Shown: positions 24,517-33,603, numbered from the stretch's first letter. The stretch: DNA of 64,000 nucleotides from DAOUJW01 sp034421015 (GCA_034421015.1 DAOUKT010000027.1:1-64000), one strand, 5' to 3'. A program made the numbers and translations. The notes: generated by a model not told the origin, from the letters alone.

Positions 24517-25422
24517 ATGAAGTGGCTGGAACTTAGCCTCACGGCCCCTTCGGAGTACGTTGAGCCTCTATCCGTGATATTCCAGCGATACGGCTACGGC
24601 GGCGTGGCCGTGGAGCAGGAAGGGGGCTTCAACCCGGACGAGGGCGAGCCGGAGCCGGACCATCCCACTGCCACCCTCAGATCCTATCTGCCGGTGGACG
24701 CCACCACAGCCGACCGCAAGGAGCAGATCCGCGTCGCCGTTGACCTCATCGCCCGCCTCTGCGACCTCTCTCCCCTGGAGGAGCGCGTCATGGAGGAGGG
24801 GGAGTGGATGGAGGCGTGGAAAAGCCACTTCACGGCGCTGCAGGTGGGCCGCATTGTGGTGCGCCCCACGTGGCTGGAGTACGAAGCCGGAGACGGGGAG
24901 ATTGTGGTCGATATGGACCCGGGGATGGCGTTCGGCACGGGGCATCACCCGACGACCCACATGTGCCTGCTGGAGCTGGAGAGGCTGGTGGCCCCCGGCG
25001 CAAGGACGTTGGACGTGGGGACAGGTTCCGGCATCCTCGCCATAGCGGCCGCCAAGCTCGGCGCGGAGAGCGTTCTGGCCCTTGACATCGACCCCATAGC
25101 CATCAAGGCCGCCCGCGCCAACGTCCGGGCCAACGGCCTGCAATCGGCCATCAAGGTCAGCCGCCGACCGCTTGCGTCCCACAAGGCCACCCGCGGCTCC
25201 TTCGACATTGTGGTCGCCAACATATACACGAAAATAATCCTGGAGATGGCGTCCGATCTCGTTGCGCAGGCAGCCCCGGGGGGCGCCCTTGCGCTGTCCG
25301 GCATAATGGCGGAGCGAGCACCGGAGGTGGAGAGCCGCCTGGCGGAGGAGGGGTGCAGCATCCTCCGAACCGGACGCGATGGAGACTGGGCGGTCATCGT
25401 AGCGCAGAGGGGACGCGAGTAG
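24517..25422 (+). CDS. prmA: Ribosomal protein L11 methyltransferase
   Basis: 301-aa SAM-dependent enzyme trimethylating L11. An N-terminal substrate-recognition domain (WLELSLTAPSEYVEPLSVIF, and WMEAWKSHFTAL) leads into the Rossmann SAM domain: GMAFGTGHHPTTHMCL, LDVGTGSGILAIAA, DIDPIAIKAA and VVANIYTKII. It starts 12 bases after dnaJ and ends 2 bases before rsmE, so all three are likely one operon. Confidence 0.93.
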   Translation: MKWLELSLTAPSEYVEPLSVIFQRYGYGGVAVEQEGGFNPDEGEPEPDHPTATLRSYLPVDATTADRKEQIRVAVDLIARLCDLSPLEERVMEEGEWMEAWKSHFTALQVGRIVVRPTWLEYEAGDGEIVVDMDPGMAFGTGHHPTTHMCLLELERLVAPGARTLDVGTGSGILAIAAAKLGAESVLALDIDPIAIKAARANVRANGLQSAIKVSRRPLASHKATRGSFDIVVANIYTKIILEMASDLVAQAAPGGALALSGIMAERAPEVESRLAEEGCSILRTGRDGDWAVIVAQRGRE

Positions 25423-25424
25423 GA

Positions 25425-26201
25425 ATGCACCGCTTTTTCGTGGAGCCTGAGTGCATTGGCGACAAGGGGGCAATCGTTGACGGCCCAATCGCCCGGCAGG
25501 TGGCCCGGGTGCTGCGCATGCGGCCCGGAGACCCCATTGTGCTGCTGGACAACACCGGGCTGGAGTACGTGGTGCGCCTTGATTCGGTGACCCCAAAGAC
25601 GCTGGAGGGAGAAGTCATCGAGAAGCGGCGAGGGACGGGCGACCCCAGCGTCCTCGTGACCCTGTACCAGGGCGTGCTCAAGAGCGACAAGCTGGAGACG
25701 GTCCTGCAGAAGGGGACCGAGATCGGGATTGCGGCCTTTGCGCCGGTGCTCTGCCGGAGGAGCGTGGTCCGCGCGCCCAGGACCTACTCTGACCGCAGGT
25801 TCCCCCGATGGCGCAAGATAATCACTGAGGCGGCGGAGCAGTGCGAACGCTCCCTTGTCCCCCATCTGGGGCCGCTTATGACGTGGCAGCAAGCCGTGAC
25901 CTCGGCCCAGGGAGTCCGGCTCATGGCGTGGGAGGGCGAACCGGGCGGCCGGGGCGCCGGCAACGGCGTTGCGAGGACCGGCTTCCGGGAGGCTGTCCTG
26001 GCGAACATGGGCAGGATACGCGATGAGGGGATCAGCCTGTTCGTGGGGCCGGAGGGCGGATTCGACCCGGAGGAGGTGGAGCAGGCGAGGGACGCCGGGG
26101 TCACGATGGTGAGCCTGGGCCGGCGCATCCTGCGCGGCGAGACGGCGGGCCTGGTCATGGCCTCGGCCGTCATGTACGAGGCGGGAGAGATGGGCGGCTA
26201 G
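25425..26201 (+). CDS. rsmE: 16S rRNA m3U1498 methyltransferase
   Basis: 258-aa SPOUT-class RNA methyltransferase with a trefoil knot. N-terminal MHRFFVEPE and VARVLRMRPGD form the PUA-like part; the knot contains LFVGPEGGFDPEEVEQARDAG and SLGRRILRGETA, standard RsmE signatures. The ATG at 25425 lies 2 bases after the prmA stop; the frame is open upstream but inside prmA. Its TAG stop shares the palindromic CTAG with the convergent small gene's stop. Confidence 0.93.
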   Translation: MHRFFVEPECIGDKGAIVDGPIARQVARVLRMRPGDPIVLLDNTGLEYVVRLDSVTPKTLEGEVIEKRRGTGDPSVLVTLYQGVLKSDKLETVLQKGTEIGIAAFAPVLCRRSVVRAPRTYSDRRFPRWRKIITEAAEQCERSLVPHLGPLMTWQQAVTSAQGVRLMAWEGEPGGRGAGNGVARTGFREAVLANMGRIRDEGISLFVGPEGGFDPEEVEQARDAGVTMVSLGRRILRGETAGLVMASAVMYEAGEMGG

Positions 26202-26398
26202 TCCCCCAGGATTCTGTATATTAGAAAGGCTATTGAAGCCGAGGTAGCCATGCCAGTAACTATGGTACCCACCATCCACCTGAGCAGCCGACTTTCCATT
26301 CTGGCCATGTCGGCTCTTAACCCGACAACGTCTGCCTTGGTTGCCAGATGTTCGTAAGCCCCCTCCAGACGGCTGACGCGCTCCTCAATAGTAGCCAT
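26198..26398 (-). CDS. Small coiled-coil membrane protein
   Basis: 66 aa. Residues 1-38 are a heptad-like charged helix (MATIEERVSRLEGAYEHLATKA); residues 41-62 form one membrane helix (WMVGTIVTGMATSASIAFLIY). This coiled coil-plus-anchor pattern is common among small bacterial and phage membrane proteins, but no function follows from it. It is convergent with rsmE, sharing four bases (CTAG) that supply both stop codons. Confidence 0.65.
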   Translation of the reverse strand: MATIEERVSRLEGAYEHLATKADVVGLRADMARMESRLLRWMVGTIVTGMATSASIAFLIYRILGD

Positions 26399-26483
26399 GC
26401 AACATCCTCACCAGTAGTATGACTTAATGCTAGCGCGGATGGGCCGCTATGTCAAAGGCGGCCGGTCCGACTGACGCTCTCAC

Positions 26484-27344
26484 TCACACCCCAAGGGCGT
26501 CAATCACCCTCTGGGCGGCCTCGTAGTCCCGCAGTCCGCCCCGGAATATGGGCGGCACAAGATAGATGCCGTTCATGCCCGCCTCAAGGAACCTGTGGAG
26601 CAGCTCTACCGCAATCTCCACCCCGTCCCTTCCTCCATCCAGCTCCTCCCTGACGACCTGCGGCACGTCCCCGAACACCAGACCCGTTGCGTCCAGGACT
26701 TGCAATCCCCAGAAGACCGGCGCCGCGAGAGGCTCGCCTGCGGCGGCCTCGTAGGCGTCCAGAAACCTCTGTACACGCTCGACCTCGTATATGGGCTGGG
26801 TGATGAAGAAGTCTGCGCCGGCGGACACCTTGGCCCGGGTTAGCCTGACCTCCCTTTGGGTCTCCCGGCCCAGGTCCATCGTCGCCCCGACGCAGAAGTC
26901 GGTGGGCGCTCTCAGCTTCAGGCCCCGGTAGTCCAACCCCTGGTTCATGGCCTGGATGGACGCCACAAGCTCGGTGGGTCGGAAGTCCCTCACGTCCTTG
27001 ACCACGGCCAAATCTCTCGGCGTGAAGTTGTCCCCGCCAACCACTATGACGTTCTCCAGGCCCAGCAGGTCGGCTCCCAGCAGGTGGTTCTGCATGGCCA
27101 GCCTGTTCATGTCCCTGGTAGCCATGGTGAAGATGACGTCCCTACCCGTCTGCTGCCTAACGGCGTGTGCGGCGACGACAGGGTCGAGCCTCACCGCCTT
27201 GCCCGGGCTATAGGCCACGCTGAAGAAGTCGGGGGAGACCGACTGCGCCCCGGACAGCAGCGCCGCGTCGCTGCCCCTGGGAGGCGAGAAGTCGCAGATG
27301 ACGACGGGCCTGCCGTTGTCGAACGTTTCCGTAACCTTGGTCAT
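26484..27344 (-). CDS. Methylenetetrahydrofolate reductase family protein
   Basis: 286-aa FAD-dependent TIM-barrel protein of the MetF group, which reduces methylene- to methyl-tetrahydrofolate. Family features: the N-terminal strand VVICDFSPPRGSD (MetF has E-x2-PP; here Asp takes the place of the usual Glu), ENVIVVGGDN, GATMDLG, and the substrate segment FFITQPIYEVERVQRF. The ATG at 27344 gives the normal N-terminus. It stands alone on the minus strand, divergent from greA. The Glu-to-Asp change and the short length suggest a variant subfamily, perhaps with a different reductant. Confidence 0.78.
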   Translation of the reverse strand: MTKVTETFDNGRPVVICDFSPPRGSDAALLSGAQSVSPDFFSVAYSPGKAVRLDPVVAAHAVRQQTGRDVIFTMATRDMNRLAMQNHLLGADLLGLENVIVVGGDNFTPRDLAVVKDVRDFRPTELVASIQAMNQGLDYRGLKLRAPTDFCVGATMDLGRETQREVRLTRAKVSAGADFFITQPIYEVERVQRFLDAYEAAAGEPLAAPVFWGLQVLDATGLVFGDVPQVVREELDGGRDGVEIAVELLHRFLEAGMNGIYLVPPIFRGGLRDYEAAQRVIDALGV

Positions 27345-27452
27345 GGCCGGACTCCGGGAAGCATCGCACTTACATCCTACTCCCTTGCGCCCCTTGCCAC
27401 AACCGCGGCGTGCAAGTAATCTCATTAGATGCCCTGAACTTCATCAAACAGC

Positions 27453-27481
27453 TTTACATCCCAACTCAGTAGCTATACAAT
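27453..27481 (+). promoter_or_regulatory. greA promoter
   Basis: TTTACA (27453-27458), 17-base spacer, TACAAT (27476-27481). The transcript would start near 27488 and carry a leader of about 60 bases with a weak CCGA/TCGG stem followed by TTTTTTCGTTTT, just before the Shine-Dalgarno GGAGG. Confidence 0.65.
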
Positions 27482-27547
27482 GTATGCCAACTGAGGGATG
27501 CCGAAAGGGGTCTACTCTCGGTTTTTTCGTTTTGTGGAGGGTGACAC

Positions 27548-28018
27548 GTGCCGCAGAAGGGTAGCTATCTCACAAAGGAAGGTCTCACCAAGCTGGAGGC
27601 TGAGCTTGAGCATCTCCGTTCGGTAAAACGCGCTGACGTGGCCGACCGCATTCAGAAGGCCAAGGAGATCGGCGGTACGGTGGACAACGCGGAGTACGAC
27701 GACTCCAAGAACGAGCAGGCCTTCGTCGAGGGGCGCATCCTCACCCTGGAGCGCATCATCGACAACGCCATAATGATTGGAGACGAGGCCGCCCACTCTG
27801 ACAAGGTGCAGCTTGGGGCCCACGTCACCGTCCTCAACCAGAACGACTCCGAGGAGGAGTACACCATCGTGGGCAGCGCGGAGGCGGACCCGGGCCAGGG
27901 CCGCATATCCAACGAGTCACCCGTGGGCAAGGCTCTCCTGAACAAGAAGGTCGGCGAAGAGGTGAAGGTGGAGACCCCCGCCGGCACCGTGACCCTGACT
28001 ATTTCAAGCATAAACTGA
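27548..28018 (+). CDS. greA: Transcription elongation factor GreA
   Basis: 156-aa factor that inserts a coiled coil into the RNA polymerase secondary channel and stimulates transcript cleavage. The N-terminal coiled coil contains YLTKEGLTKLEAELEHL and the tip DNAEYDDSKNEQ with the conserved acidic pair; the C-terminal FKBP-like domain ends GRISNESPVGKALLNKKVGE. Start is GTG, preceded by GGAGGG. lysS follows after 26 bases, so co-transcription with lysS and serS is likely. Confidence 0.95.
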   Translation: MPQKGSYLTKEGLTKLEAELEHLRSVKRADVADRIQKAKEIGGTVDNAEYDDSKNEQAFVEGRILTLERIIDNAIMIGDEAAHSDKVQLGAHVTVLNQNDSEEEYTIVGSAEADPGQGRISNESPVGKALLNKKVGEEVKVETPAGTVTLTISSIN

Positions 28019-28044
28019 CCCTGAACCCGACACATCACATCGCT

Positions 28045-29526
28045 ATGGAAAAAAGAGGCGGAGACCTGCTCCTGAGCCGTCGAGAGAAATTCCAGCGGCT
28101 CAGGGACAGAGGCATCGAACCCTACCCACACCGCTACCGCCGCACCCACACCATTGAGGAGGCGGTAGCTTTTTTTAGGGCTGAGGAGACGGGCGAGGGC
28201 GGCGAGACCCGCACGGCCCCCGTCTCACTGAGCGGCCGCATCATGGCCATGCGGGGCATGGGCAGGGCTTCCTTCATCGACCTCCAGGACGGCTCAGGCC
28301 AGATCCAGGTCCATCTCAGAAGGGATGTCCTCGGTGAAGGGTACGAGCTTGTCCGCGACCTTGACCTGGGCGACTTCCTTGGCGCGCAGGGCCCGCTCTT
28401 CCTCACACGGAGTGGCGAGATAACCCTGGAGGCCCACGAGGTCTCCTTCCTGTCCAAGGCCATGCGCCCCCTGCCTGAGAAGTGGCACGGCCTTTCGGAC
28501 GTGGAGACCCGCCACAGGCAGAGGTACCTGGACCTCATCACCAACCAGGACGCCAAGCGGAACTTCCAGGCCCGCAGCCGCATCGTCTCCGCCATCCGCC
28601 GTTTCATGGACGGACGGGGATTCATAGAGGTGGAGACTCCTGTGCTGGTGCCGGTTGCCGCGGGCGCAATGGCCCAGCCCTTCGCCACGCATCACAACGC
28701 CCTGGACCGCGACCTCTTCCTTCGCATTGCAACAGAGCTGTATCTCAAGCGCCTCATAGTCGGCGGGCTGGACAGGGTGTACGAGATAGGCAAGGTGTTT
28801 CGCAACGAGGGCATAGACCAGGACCACAACCCGGAGTTCACCCTCCTTGAGAGCTACGAGGCCTACGTGGACTACAACCACGTGATGTCAATGGTGGAGG
28901 AGATGGTCTGCTTCGCAGCGCAGGAGGTGATGGGCAGCGCGCAGGTGCAGTACGGCGGCAACGTAATCGACTTCACGCCGCCCTGGCGCAGAGCCTCATT
29001 GAGGGAGGAGGTGCTTGCCCGCACAGGCATCGACTTCCAGGACTACCCGGACGCCGCCTCCCTTGAGGAGCGAATGAAGAGCCTCGGCATCGTATCGGAC
29101 GGCCGGAACAGCCGCGGGCGGCTCATCGACAAGCTGGTGTCAGCCTGCGTGGAGCCGCAGCTCATCCAGCCGACCTTCCTCGTGGACTACCCCATCGACA
29201 TGTCGCCCCTTGCCAAGCAGAGGGCGGACGACCCCACCATCGTTGAGCGCTTCGAGGGCTTTGCCGCAGGCATGGAGATCGCCAACTCCTTCACGGAGCT
29301 GAACGACCCGGACGAGCAGCGCAGGCGCTTTCTGGAGCAGGAGGCTATGCGCGGCACGGTGGATGAGGACCTTGACCGGCTGGACGAGGACTACCTGCTG
29401 GCCCTGGAGCACGGCATGCCGCCGACGGGCGGGCTTGGCATCGGAATCGACAGGCTGACCATGCTGCTGACGGGGCAGGAGTCCATCCGAGAGGTTATAC
29501 TATTCCCACAACTCAGAGACAGGTAG
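28045..29526 (+). CDS. lysS: Lysyl-tRNA synthetase, class II
   Basis: 493-aa enzyme charging tRNA-Lys. An N-terminal OB anticodon-binding domain (about residues 55-150) precedes the class II core: motif 1 around RSRIVSAIRRFMDGRGFIEVETPVL, motif 2 FRNEGIDQDHNPEFT and motif 3 GGLGIGIDRLTMLL. Length is typical of bacterial LysS. Ends 27 bases before serS on the same strand. Confidence 0.96.
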   Translation: MEKRGGDLLLSRREKFQRLRDRGIEPYPHRYRRTHTIEEAVAFFRAEETGEGGETRTAPVSLSGRIMAMRGMGRASFIDLQDGSGQIQVHLRRDVLGEGYELVRDLDLGDFLGAQGPLFLTRSGEITLEAHEVSFLSKAMRPLPEKWHGLSDVETRHRQRYLDLITNQDAKRNFQARSRIVSAIRRFMDGRGFIEVETPVLVPVAAGAMAQPFATHHNALDRDLFLRIATELYLKRLIVGGLDRVYEIGKVFRNEGIDQDHNPEFTLLESYEAYVDYNHVMSMVEEMVCFAAQEVMGSAQVQYGGNVIDFTPPWRRASLREEVLARTGIDFQDYPDAASLEERMKSLGIVSDGRNSRGRLIDKLVSACVEPQLIQPTFLVDYPIDMSPLAKQRADDPTIVERFEGFAAGMEIANSFTELNDPDEQRRRFLEQEAMRGTVDEDLDRLDEDYLLALEHGMPPTGGLGIGIDRLTMLLTGQESIREVILFPQLRDR

Positions 29527-29553
29527 GCTCCCACATGAGGGAGGCGTGAAGAT

Positions 29554-30816
29554 ATGCTCAGCATAGAGCAGATACGCAATGATACCGACTCCATAAGGGC
29601 GGCGCTGGCCAAGAGGGGCGAGGAAGCCCCACTTGAGGGCATCCTGTCCCTGGACGCGCAACGCCGCTCCCACCTGACGGAGGCTGACGAGCTGAGGGCC
29701 AGGCGCAACCAGGTCAGCCGGGAGATAGGCCGCATGTCCGAGAGGCCGGCCCATCTCCTGGAGGAGATGCGCCAGACGGGGGACCGCATAAAGACCCTGG
29801 AGACCCATGTCAAGGAGACCGAGGCCAGCCTGGAGGAGGAGCTTCTGAAGCTGCCCAATCTTCCCCTCGCGGACGTGCCTGTGGGGGAGGACGAGACCGG
29901 CAATCGCGTGATTCGCACGTGGGGAGAGCCGTCCGACTACAGCTTTGAGCCGCTGCCCCACTGGAACCTGGGTGAGCGCCTGGGCATCATCGATCTGCCC
30001 AGGGGCGCAAAGGTCTCCGGCTCTCGCTTCTTCACGCTTACGGGCCTGGGCGCAAAGCTGCAGCGCGCCCTCATCTCCTGGATGCTGGACCTGCACGTGC
30101 AGGAGCACGGCTACTGCGAGGTGTACGTGCCATACATGGTGCGCAAGGAGGTGATGACGGGAAGCGGCAACCTGCCCAAGTTCGGGGACAACCTGTACCA
30201 CGACGATGAGGACGACCTCTGGCTGATTCCCACGGCTGAGGTCCCCCTCACCGGCCTGCACCGGGATGAGGTCCTGGAGCCGGGAGTCCTCCCCATCTAC
30301 TACGTCGCTCACTCGCCCTCATTCCGCCGGGAGAAGGCGGCCGCTGGCAGGGATACACGGGGCATCAAGCGCGTCCACCAGTTCGACAAGGTGGAGCTTT
30401 ACAAGCTGGTCTCGCCGGAGACCTCTGGCGAAGAGCTTCAGAAGCTGGTGGCGACCGCGGAGGAGGTGTGCCGGAGGCTCCGGATCCCGTACCGGGTGCT
30501 GGAGCTTTGCACCGGCGACCTGGGCTTCCAGTCGGCCAAGTCCTACGACCTGGAGATGTGGGCCCCCGGCTGCGGCGAGTGGCTGGAGGTCAGCTCATGC
30601 TCCAACTGCACCGACTTCCAGGCAAGACGCGCCAACATCCGGTTCAGACCCCAGGCGGGCGCGAGGCCACAGTTCGTCCACACGCTCAACGGCTCAGGCC
30701 TGGCCCTGCCCAGGGTGCTCATAGCCATCATGGAGAACTACCAGCAGGAGGACGGCTCGATAGTCGTGCCGGAAGTCCTGCGAAGCTATATGGGCAGAGA
30801 CACAATCGAAGCCTGA
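29554..30816 (+). CDS. serS: Seryl-tRNA synthetase
   Basis: 420-aa class II enzyme charging tRNA-Ser and tRNA-Sec. An N-terminal two-helix coiled coil (about residues 30-100), which contacts the long variable arm, precedes a catalytic core with PTAEVPLTGLH, motif 2 FRREKAAAGRDTRGIKRVHQF, EVSSCSNCTDFQARR and motif 3 ALPRVLIAIMENYQ. No Shine-Dalgarno stronger than GGGAGG appears before the ATG. Confidence 0.96.
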   Translation: MLSIEQIRNDTDSIRAALAKRGEEAPLEGILSLDAQRRSHLTEADELRARRNQVSREIGRMSERPAHLLEEMRQTGDRIKTLETHVKETEASLEEELLKLPNLPLADVPVGEDETGNRVIRTWGEPSDYSFEPLPHWNLGERLGIIDLPRGAKVSGSRFFTLTGLGAKLQRALISWMLDLHVQEHGYCEVYVPYMVRKEVMTGSGNLPKFGDNLYHDDEDDLWLIPTAEVPLTGLHRDEVLEPGVLPIYYVAHSPSFRREKAAAGRDTRGIKRVHQFDKVELYKLVSPETSGEELQKLVATAEEVCRRLRIPYRVLELCTGDLGFQSAKSYDLEMWAPGCGEWLEVSSCSNCTDFQARRANIRFRPQAGARPQFVHTLNGSGLALPRVLIAIMENYQQEDGSIVVPEVLRSYMGRDTIEA

Positions 30817-30877
30817 GGGAGACCGCGTACAAGACAAGGTCTTATAATCGCATCAGCAACAGGAAAGGAGCAGTGAT

Positions 30878-31267
30878 ATGGCCTACGACGTAACTATAGT
30901 CCTCAACGATGTTCCCGGCGCACTGGCAGATGTGGGAGAGTCCATGGGAAGGGCCGGCATCAACATAGAGGGGTATTGCTCCTTCTATATGGCCGGCAAG
31001 AGCCATCTCCACATCTTGGTAGACGAAATAGAGGGCGTCAGGGAGGCCCTGGGCGAAGTTGGCCTTGAGATTGACCGGCAGCGTGAGGTGTTTACGGTGG
31101 ACGTGGAGGACCGGCCCGGAGAGCTTGGCAAGGTGGCTCGATTCATCGCCAACTCCGGCGTCAACATCGACATGGTGTACATGGGGACCAACACCCGCCT
31201 GGTGCTGTGCGCCTTCGATTCTGAGTCTGCGCGGCAGGCCGTCGAACGGTACAAGGCATCATCGTAG
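30878..31267 (+). CDS. Tandem ACT-domain protein
   Basis: 129 aa made of two ACT domains: residues ~4-65 (ITIVLNDVPGALADVGESMGRAGINIEG-like core) and ~68-128 (FTVDVEDRPGELGKVARFI and GVNIDMVYMGTNTRLVL). Stand-alone ACT pairs bind amino acids and act as regulators; the ligand and target are unknown. AAGGAG lies 7 bases before the ATG and TATAAT at 30843-30848 may be its -10. It follows the serS gene by 61 bases, but its relation to that operon is open. Confidence 0.82.
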   Translation: MAYDVTIVLNDVPGALADVGESMGRAGINIEGYCSFYMAGKSHLHILVDEIEGVREALGEVGLEIDRQREVFTVDVEDRPGELGKVARFIANSGVNIDMVYMGTNTRLVLCAFDSESARQAVERYKASS

Positions 31268-31339
31268 GCTGGGCTGTAGCCGAAGTACGGGGCAGGCTCC
31301 GCGGAGTGAGGAATCCAAAGCCAATGCCCGCAAAGCTGC

Positions 31340-31500
31340 GACGCCTTGGACGAAACGCCCTGGATTTCTGCCCCCCGTGTCGGAGCACGAGGGCAGGCTT
31401 CCGCAGGAATGGTCACGTATATCGTCATTCCGGCTTTCGCCGGGATCCAGGAGTGGGGCAGGGTCTCTGGCGGACGCCCTGGATTCCGGCGATTTGTCGG
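31340..31500. repeat. Dispersed repeat block between ACT gene and M24 peptidase gene
   Basis: The 273-base convergent gap has no gene. It carries CCGCAGGAATGGTCA (31401-31415), matching the blocks at 85-204 and 6300-6500, and the palindromic CGTCATTCCGGCTTTCGCCG (31423-31442) followed by GGATCCAGG, inverse to 6460-6479. CGCCCTGGATT also occurs twice here (about 31358 and 31474). Confidence 0.55.
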
Positions 31501-31541
31501 AGCTTGGTTAGCCTCCTCCAGAGAAGCCAACCAACGGAAGC

Positions 31542-32714
31542 CTATCCTATCAGCACCACTTCCCGCTGCAGTGAGCTTGTCACCTCCGGCCCATCCTCCG
31601 AGATGTACACGTCTATCTCGGAGCGCATCCCGAACTCCGGCAGGTAGACGCCCGGCTCAATGGTGACGCCTATGCGGGGAACTAGTCGGCGGGTGTCGTG
31701 GGTCTCCCAGCCGTCCAGGTTGACGGCGTCCCCGTGCACCTCCAGGCCCAGGCTGTGCCCCAGCCTGTGGGTGAAGTAGTCGCCGTAGCCCCTGGCCGAG
31801 ATGTGCTCCCGGGCCACGCGGTCCACTTCCCATCCCTGCACGGGGTCTCCCCTGCGCAGCGCGGTGTCCAGAAAGCCCAGGGCCGCGTCCCTCGCGCCGG
31901 TCACAACGTCGAACACCTCCTGGTGAACTCGCGGCGCTACGCTGCCGGCGTAGCCAACCCACGTTATGTCCGCGTATATGGCGTCCGGCGACGCCTCCCT
32001 GGCCCACATATCGATGAGCACCCAGCTTCCGGGCCTGATTGCGAACGCGGCTTCCTCCGTCGGCAGGTAGTGGGGGTCGCTGCCGTGCGCGTCCACCGCG
32101 ACCACGGGGCCGTCGGGCGTCTCCATCCCCTCCTCCTCAAAGCGGCGCAGGATGAAGCGCGCCACGTCCACCTCCGTCAGTCCATCGCCCAGCCGACGTC
32201 CCATGAGCTCGAAAGCCTCGGCAACTATGAGGCTCAGATTTTCCGCCGCCCTCCTGTGGGATTCAAGCTGCTCGTCGCTCCAGCGTTGCGTGGCGTACTG
32301 CACCAGGTCCGCCGAGGACACCACCTCCACGCCCAGGCTCCTGACCATCTCCACAGCGCCGGCGTCCACGCGGGAGACCCGGGGCACGGCGGCCATTGGC
32401 GAATACTCCATAGCCACCGTACCGCTGCCCTTCAGCTCCTCTCTCAGAAGCGCCATCAGCGAATCGCGGCCCGTGTACCCCACAATGCGCTGTTCGTCAG
32501 GGGAGAAGCGGCCCGCGTCCACGTGGTGCGTCAGCAGCACGGGGTCACCGTCCCTCGGCACGTAGAGGAGAGCCGGCCGCGTGATCATCTCGACCGGCCC
32601 CATGACAAGGGCAAAGAACGGGTTCATCCCGCGGTAGTCGTACAGCAGCCAGCCGTCCACGCCGGACTGCGCCATGTACTCCTGCGCCTGGGCAAACAGG
32701 TCCTTGCGTGTCAT
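31542..32714 (-). CDS. M24-family metallopeptidase (Xaa-Pro peptidase-like)
   Basis: 390 aa: an N-terminal creatinase-like domain (about 1-150) and a C-terminal pita-bread catalytic domain. The five metal ligands can be placed: Asp in VLIDMWA, Asp in YADITWVGY, His in RLGHSLGLEVHGD, Glu in IEPGVYL and Glu in RSEIDVYI. Likely removes N-terminal residues next to proline, though creatinase-fold relatives with other substrates exist. Starts 12 bases after the SPFH gene stop, forming a three-gene run with it and NfeD. Confidence 0.87.
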   Translation of the reverse strand: MTRKDLFAQAQEYMAQSGVDGWLLYDYRGMNPFFALVMGPVEMITRPALLYVPRDGDPVLLTHHVDAGRFSPDEQRIVGYTGRDSLMALLREELKGSGTVAMEYSPMAAVPRVSRVDAGAVEMVRSLGVEVVSSADLVQYATQRWSDEQLESHRRAAENLSLIVAEAFELMGRRLGDGLTEVDVARFILRRFEEEGMETPDGPVVAVDAHGSDPHYLPTEEAAFAIRPGSWVLIDMWAREASPDAIYADITWVGYAGSVAPRVHQEVFDVVTGARDAALGFLDTALRRGDPVQGWEVDRVAREHISARGYGDYFTHRLGHSLGLEVHGDAVNLDGWETHDTRRLVPRIGVTIEPGVYLPEFGMRSEIDVYISEDGPEVTSSLQREVVLIG

Positions 32715-32726
32715 CCGCGCACCGCG

Positions 32727-33593
32727 TCAGTTCTGCTGATCATTTCCCCGGCGCGTGGTGGAGCCGATGAAGGACTCCAGCATACTAGTGAACTCCATAG
32801 GGAAGATGAACTTGGTGGCAGGGCTGTTGCCCATCTGTCTCAGTGTGTCAAAGTACTGGAGGCTCATGGTACGGGCGTCGGCGCTCTCCGCAACGGAGTT
32901 TATCCTTGCAAGGGCCATGCTGAAGCCCTCGGCCCGGAGGATTGCCGCCTGCTGGTCGCCCTCCGCGTTCAGAATCTCAGCTTGCCGCGCCCCCTCCGCC
33001 GTGAGAATGGCCGACTGCTTCTCGCCCTCGGCCCGGTTGATGGCCGCCTGCCGCGCGCCTTCCGACTCCGTGATCTCGGCGGTCTTTATGGCCGCCGCGG
33101 ACTTCTCACGCTCCATAGCCGCTTTCACGCCGGGCGGCGGGTCAATTTCGTTTATCTCCACCTGGCTAACCTTGATGCCCCACCGGCCGGTGACCTCGTC
33201 CATTCGCAGCTGCAGCTGATCCCGAATCCTCTCCCGCTCGGACAGCGCCTCGCTCAGGGTTGTGGAGCCTATCACGGCCCTGAGGGTGGCAAAGGACAGG
33301 TTTATTGTGGCCATCCTGTAGTTCTCAATGTCCATCACGGCCTTCCTGACCTCCTCGTCGCCCTGGAGGACCCTGTAGTAGATCACAAAGTCCATGTCCA
33401 CCACCACGTTGTCGGAGGTGATGTACTTCTGGGTCGGCACCCTGTCCACCTGCTCCCTGATATCCACCTTCACAGTCTGGTCTATGAACGGGACCACCAG
33501 CCTGAGGCCCGGCCCTCGCACGTCCATGAACTTTCCCCACCTCATGACCGCCATCCGCTCGTACTGCTTCACAATTCTCCAGAAAACCATCAC
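32727..33593 (-). CDS. SPFH/band-7 (stomatin-like) protein without N-terminal anchor
   Basis: 288 aa. The SPFH core (RWGKFMDVRGPGLRLVVPFIDQTVKVDIREQ, then VDMDFVIYYRV) is followed by a long Ala/Glu-rich coiled coil with tandem repeats of the type EGxxQAxIxxAEG (about residues 165-225). Relatives start with a membrane hairpin; here the protein begins MMVFWRIVKQYERM directly before the core. GGAG 6 bases upstream and the preceding NfeD stop 10 bases away make this start firm. It pairs with NfeD, as in the STOPP/NfeD operon family, and may be recruited to the membrane by it. Confidence 0.87.
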   Translation of the reverse strand: MMVFWRIVKQYERMAVMRWGKFMDVRGPGLRLVVPFIDQTVKVDIREQVDRVPTQKYITSDNVVVDMDFVIYYRVLQGDEEVRKAVMDIENYRMATINLSFATLRAVIGSTTLSEALSERERIRDQLQLRMDEVTGRWGIKVSQVEINEIDPPPGVKAAMEREKSAAAIKTAEITESEGARQAAINRAEGEKQSAILTAEGARQAEILNAEGDQQAAILRAEGFSMALARINSVAESADARTMSLQYFDTLRQMGNSPATKFIFPMEFTSMLESFIGSTTRRGNDQQN

Positions 33594-33603
33594 TGCTCCT
33601 TTC

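Noticed and set aside
24945..26279. 444-codon minus-strand frame over prmA-rsmE
   Set aside because: Antisense to two methyltransferase genes with full motif sets; no domain features of its own.
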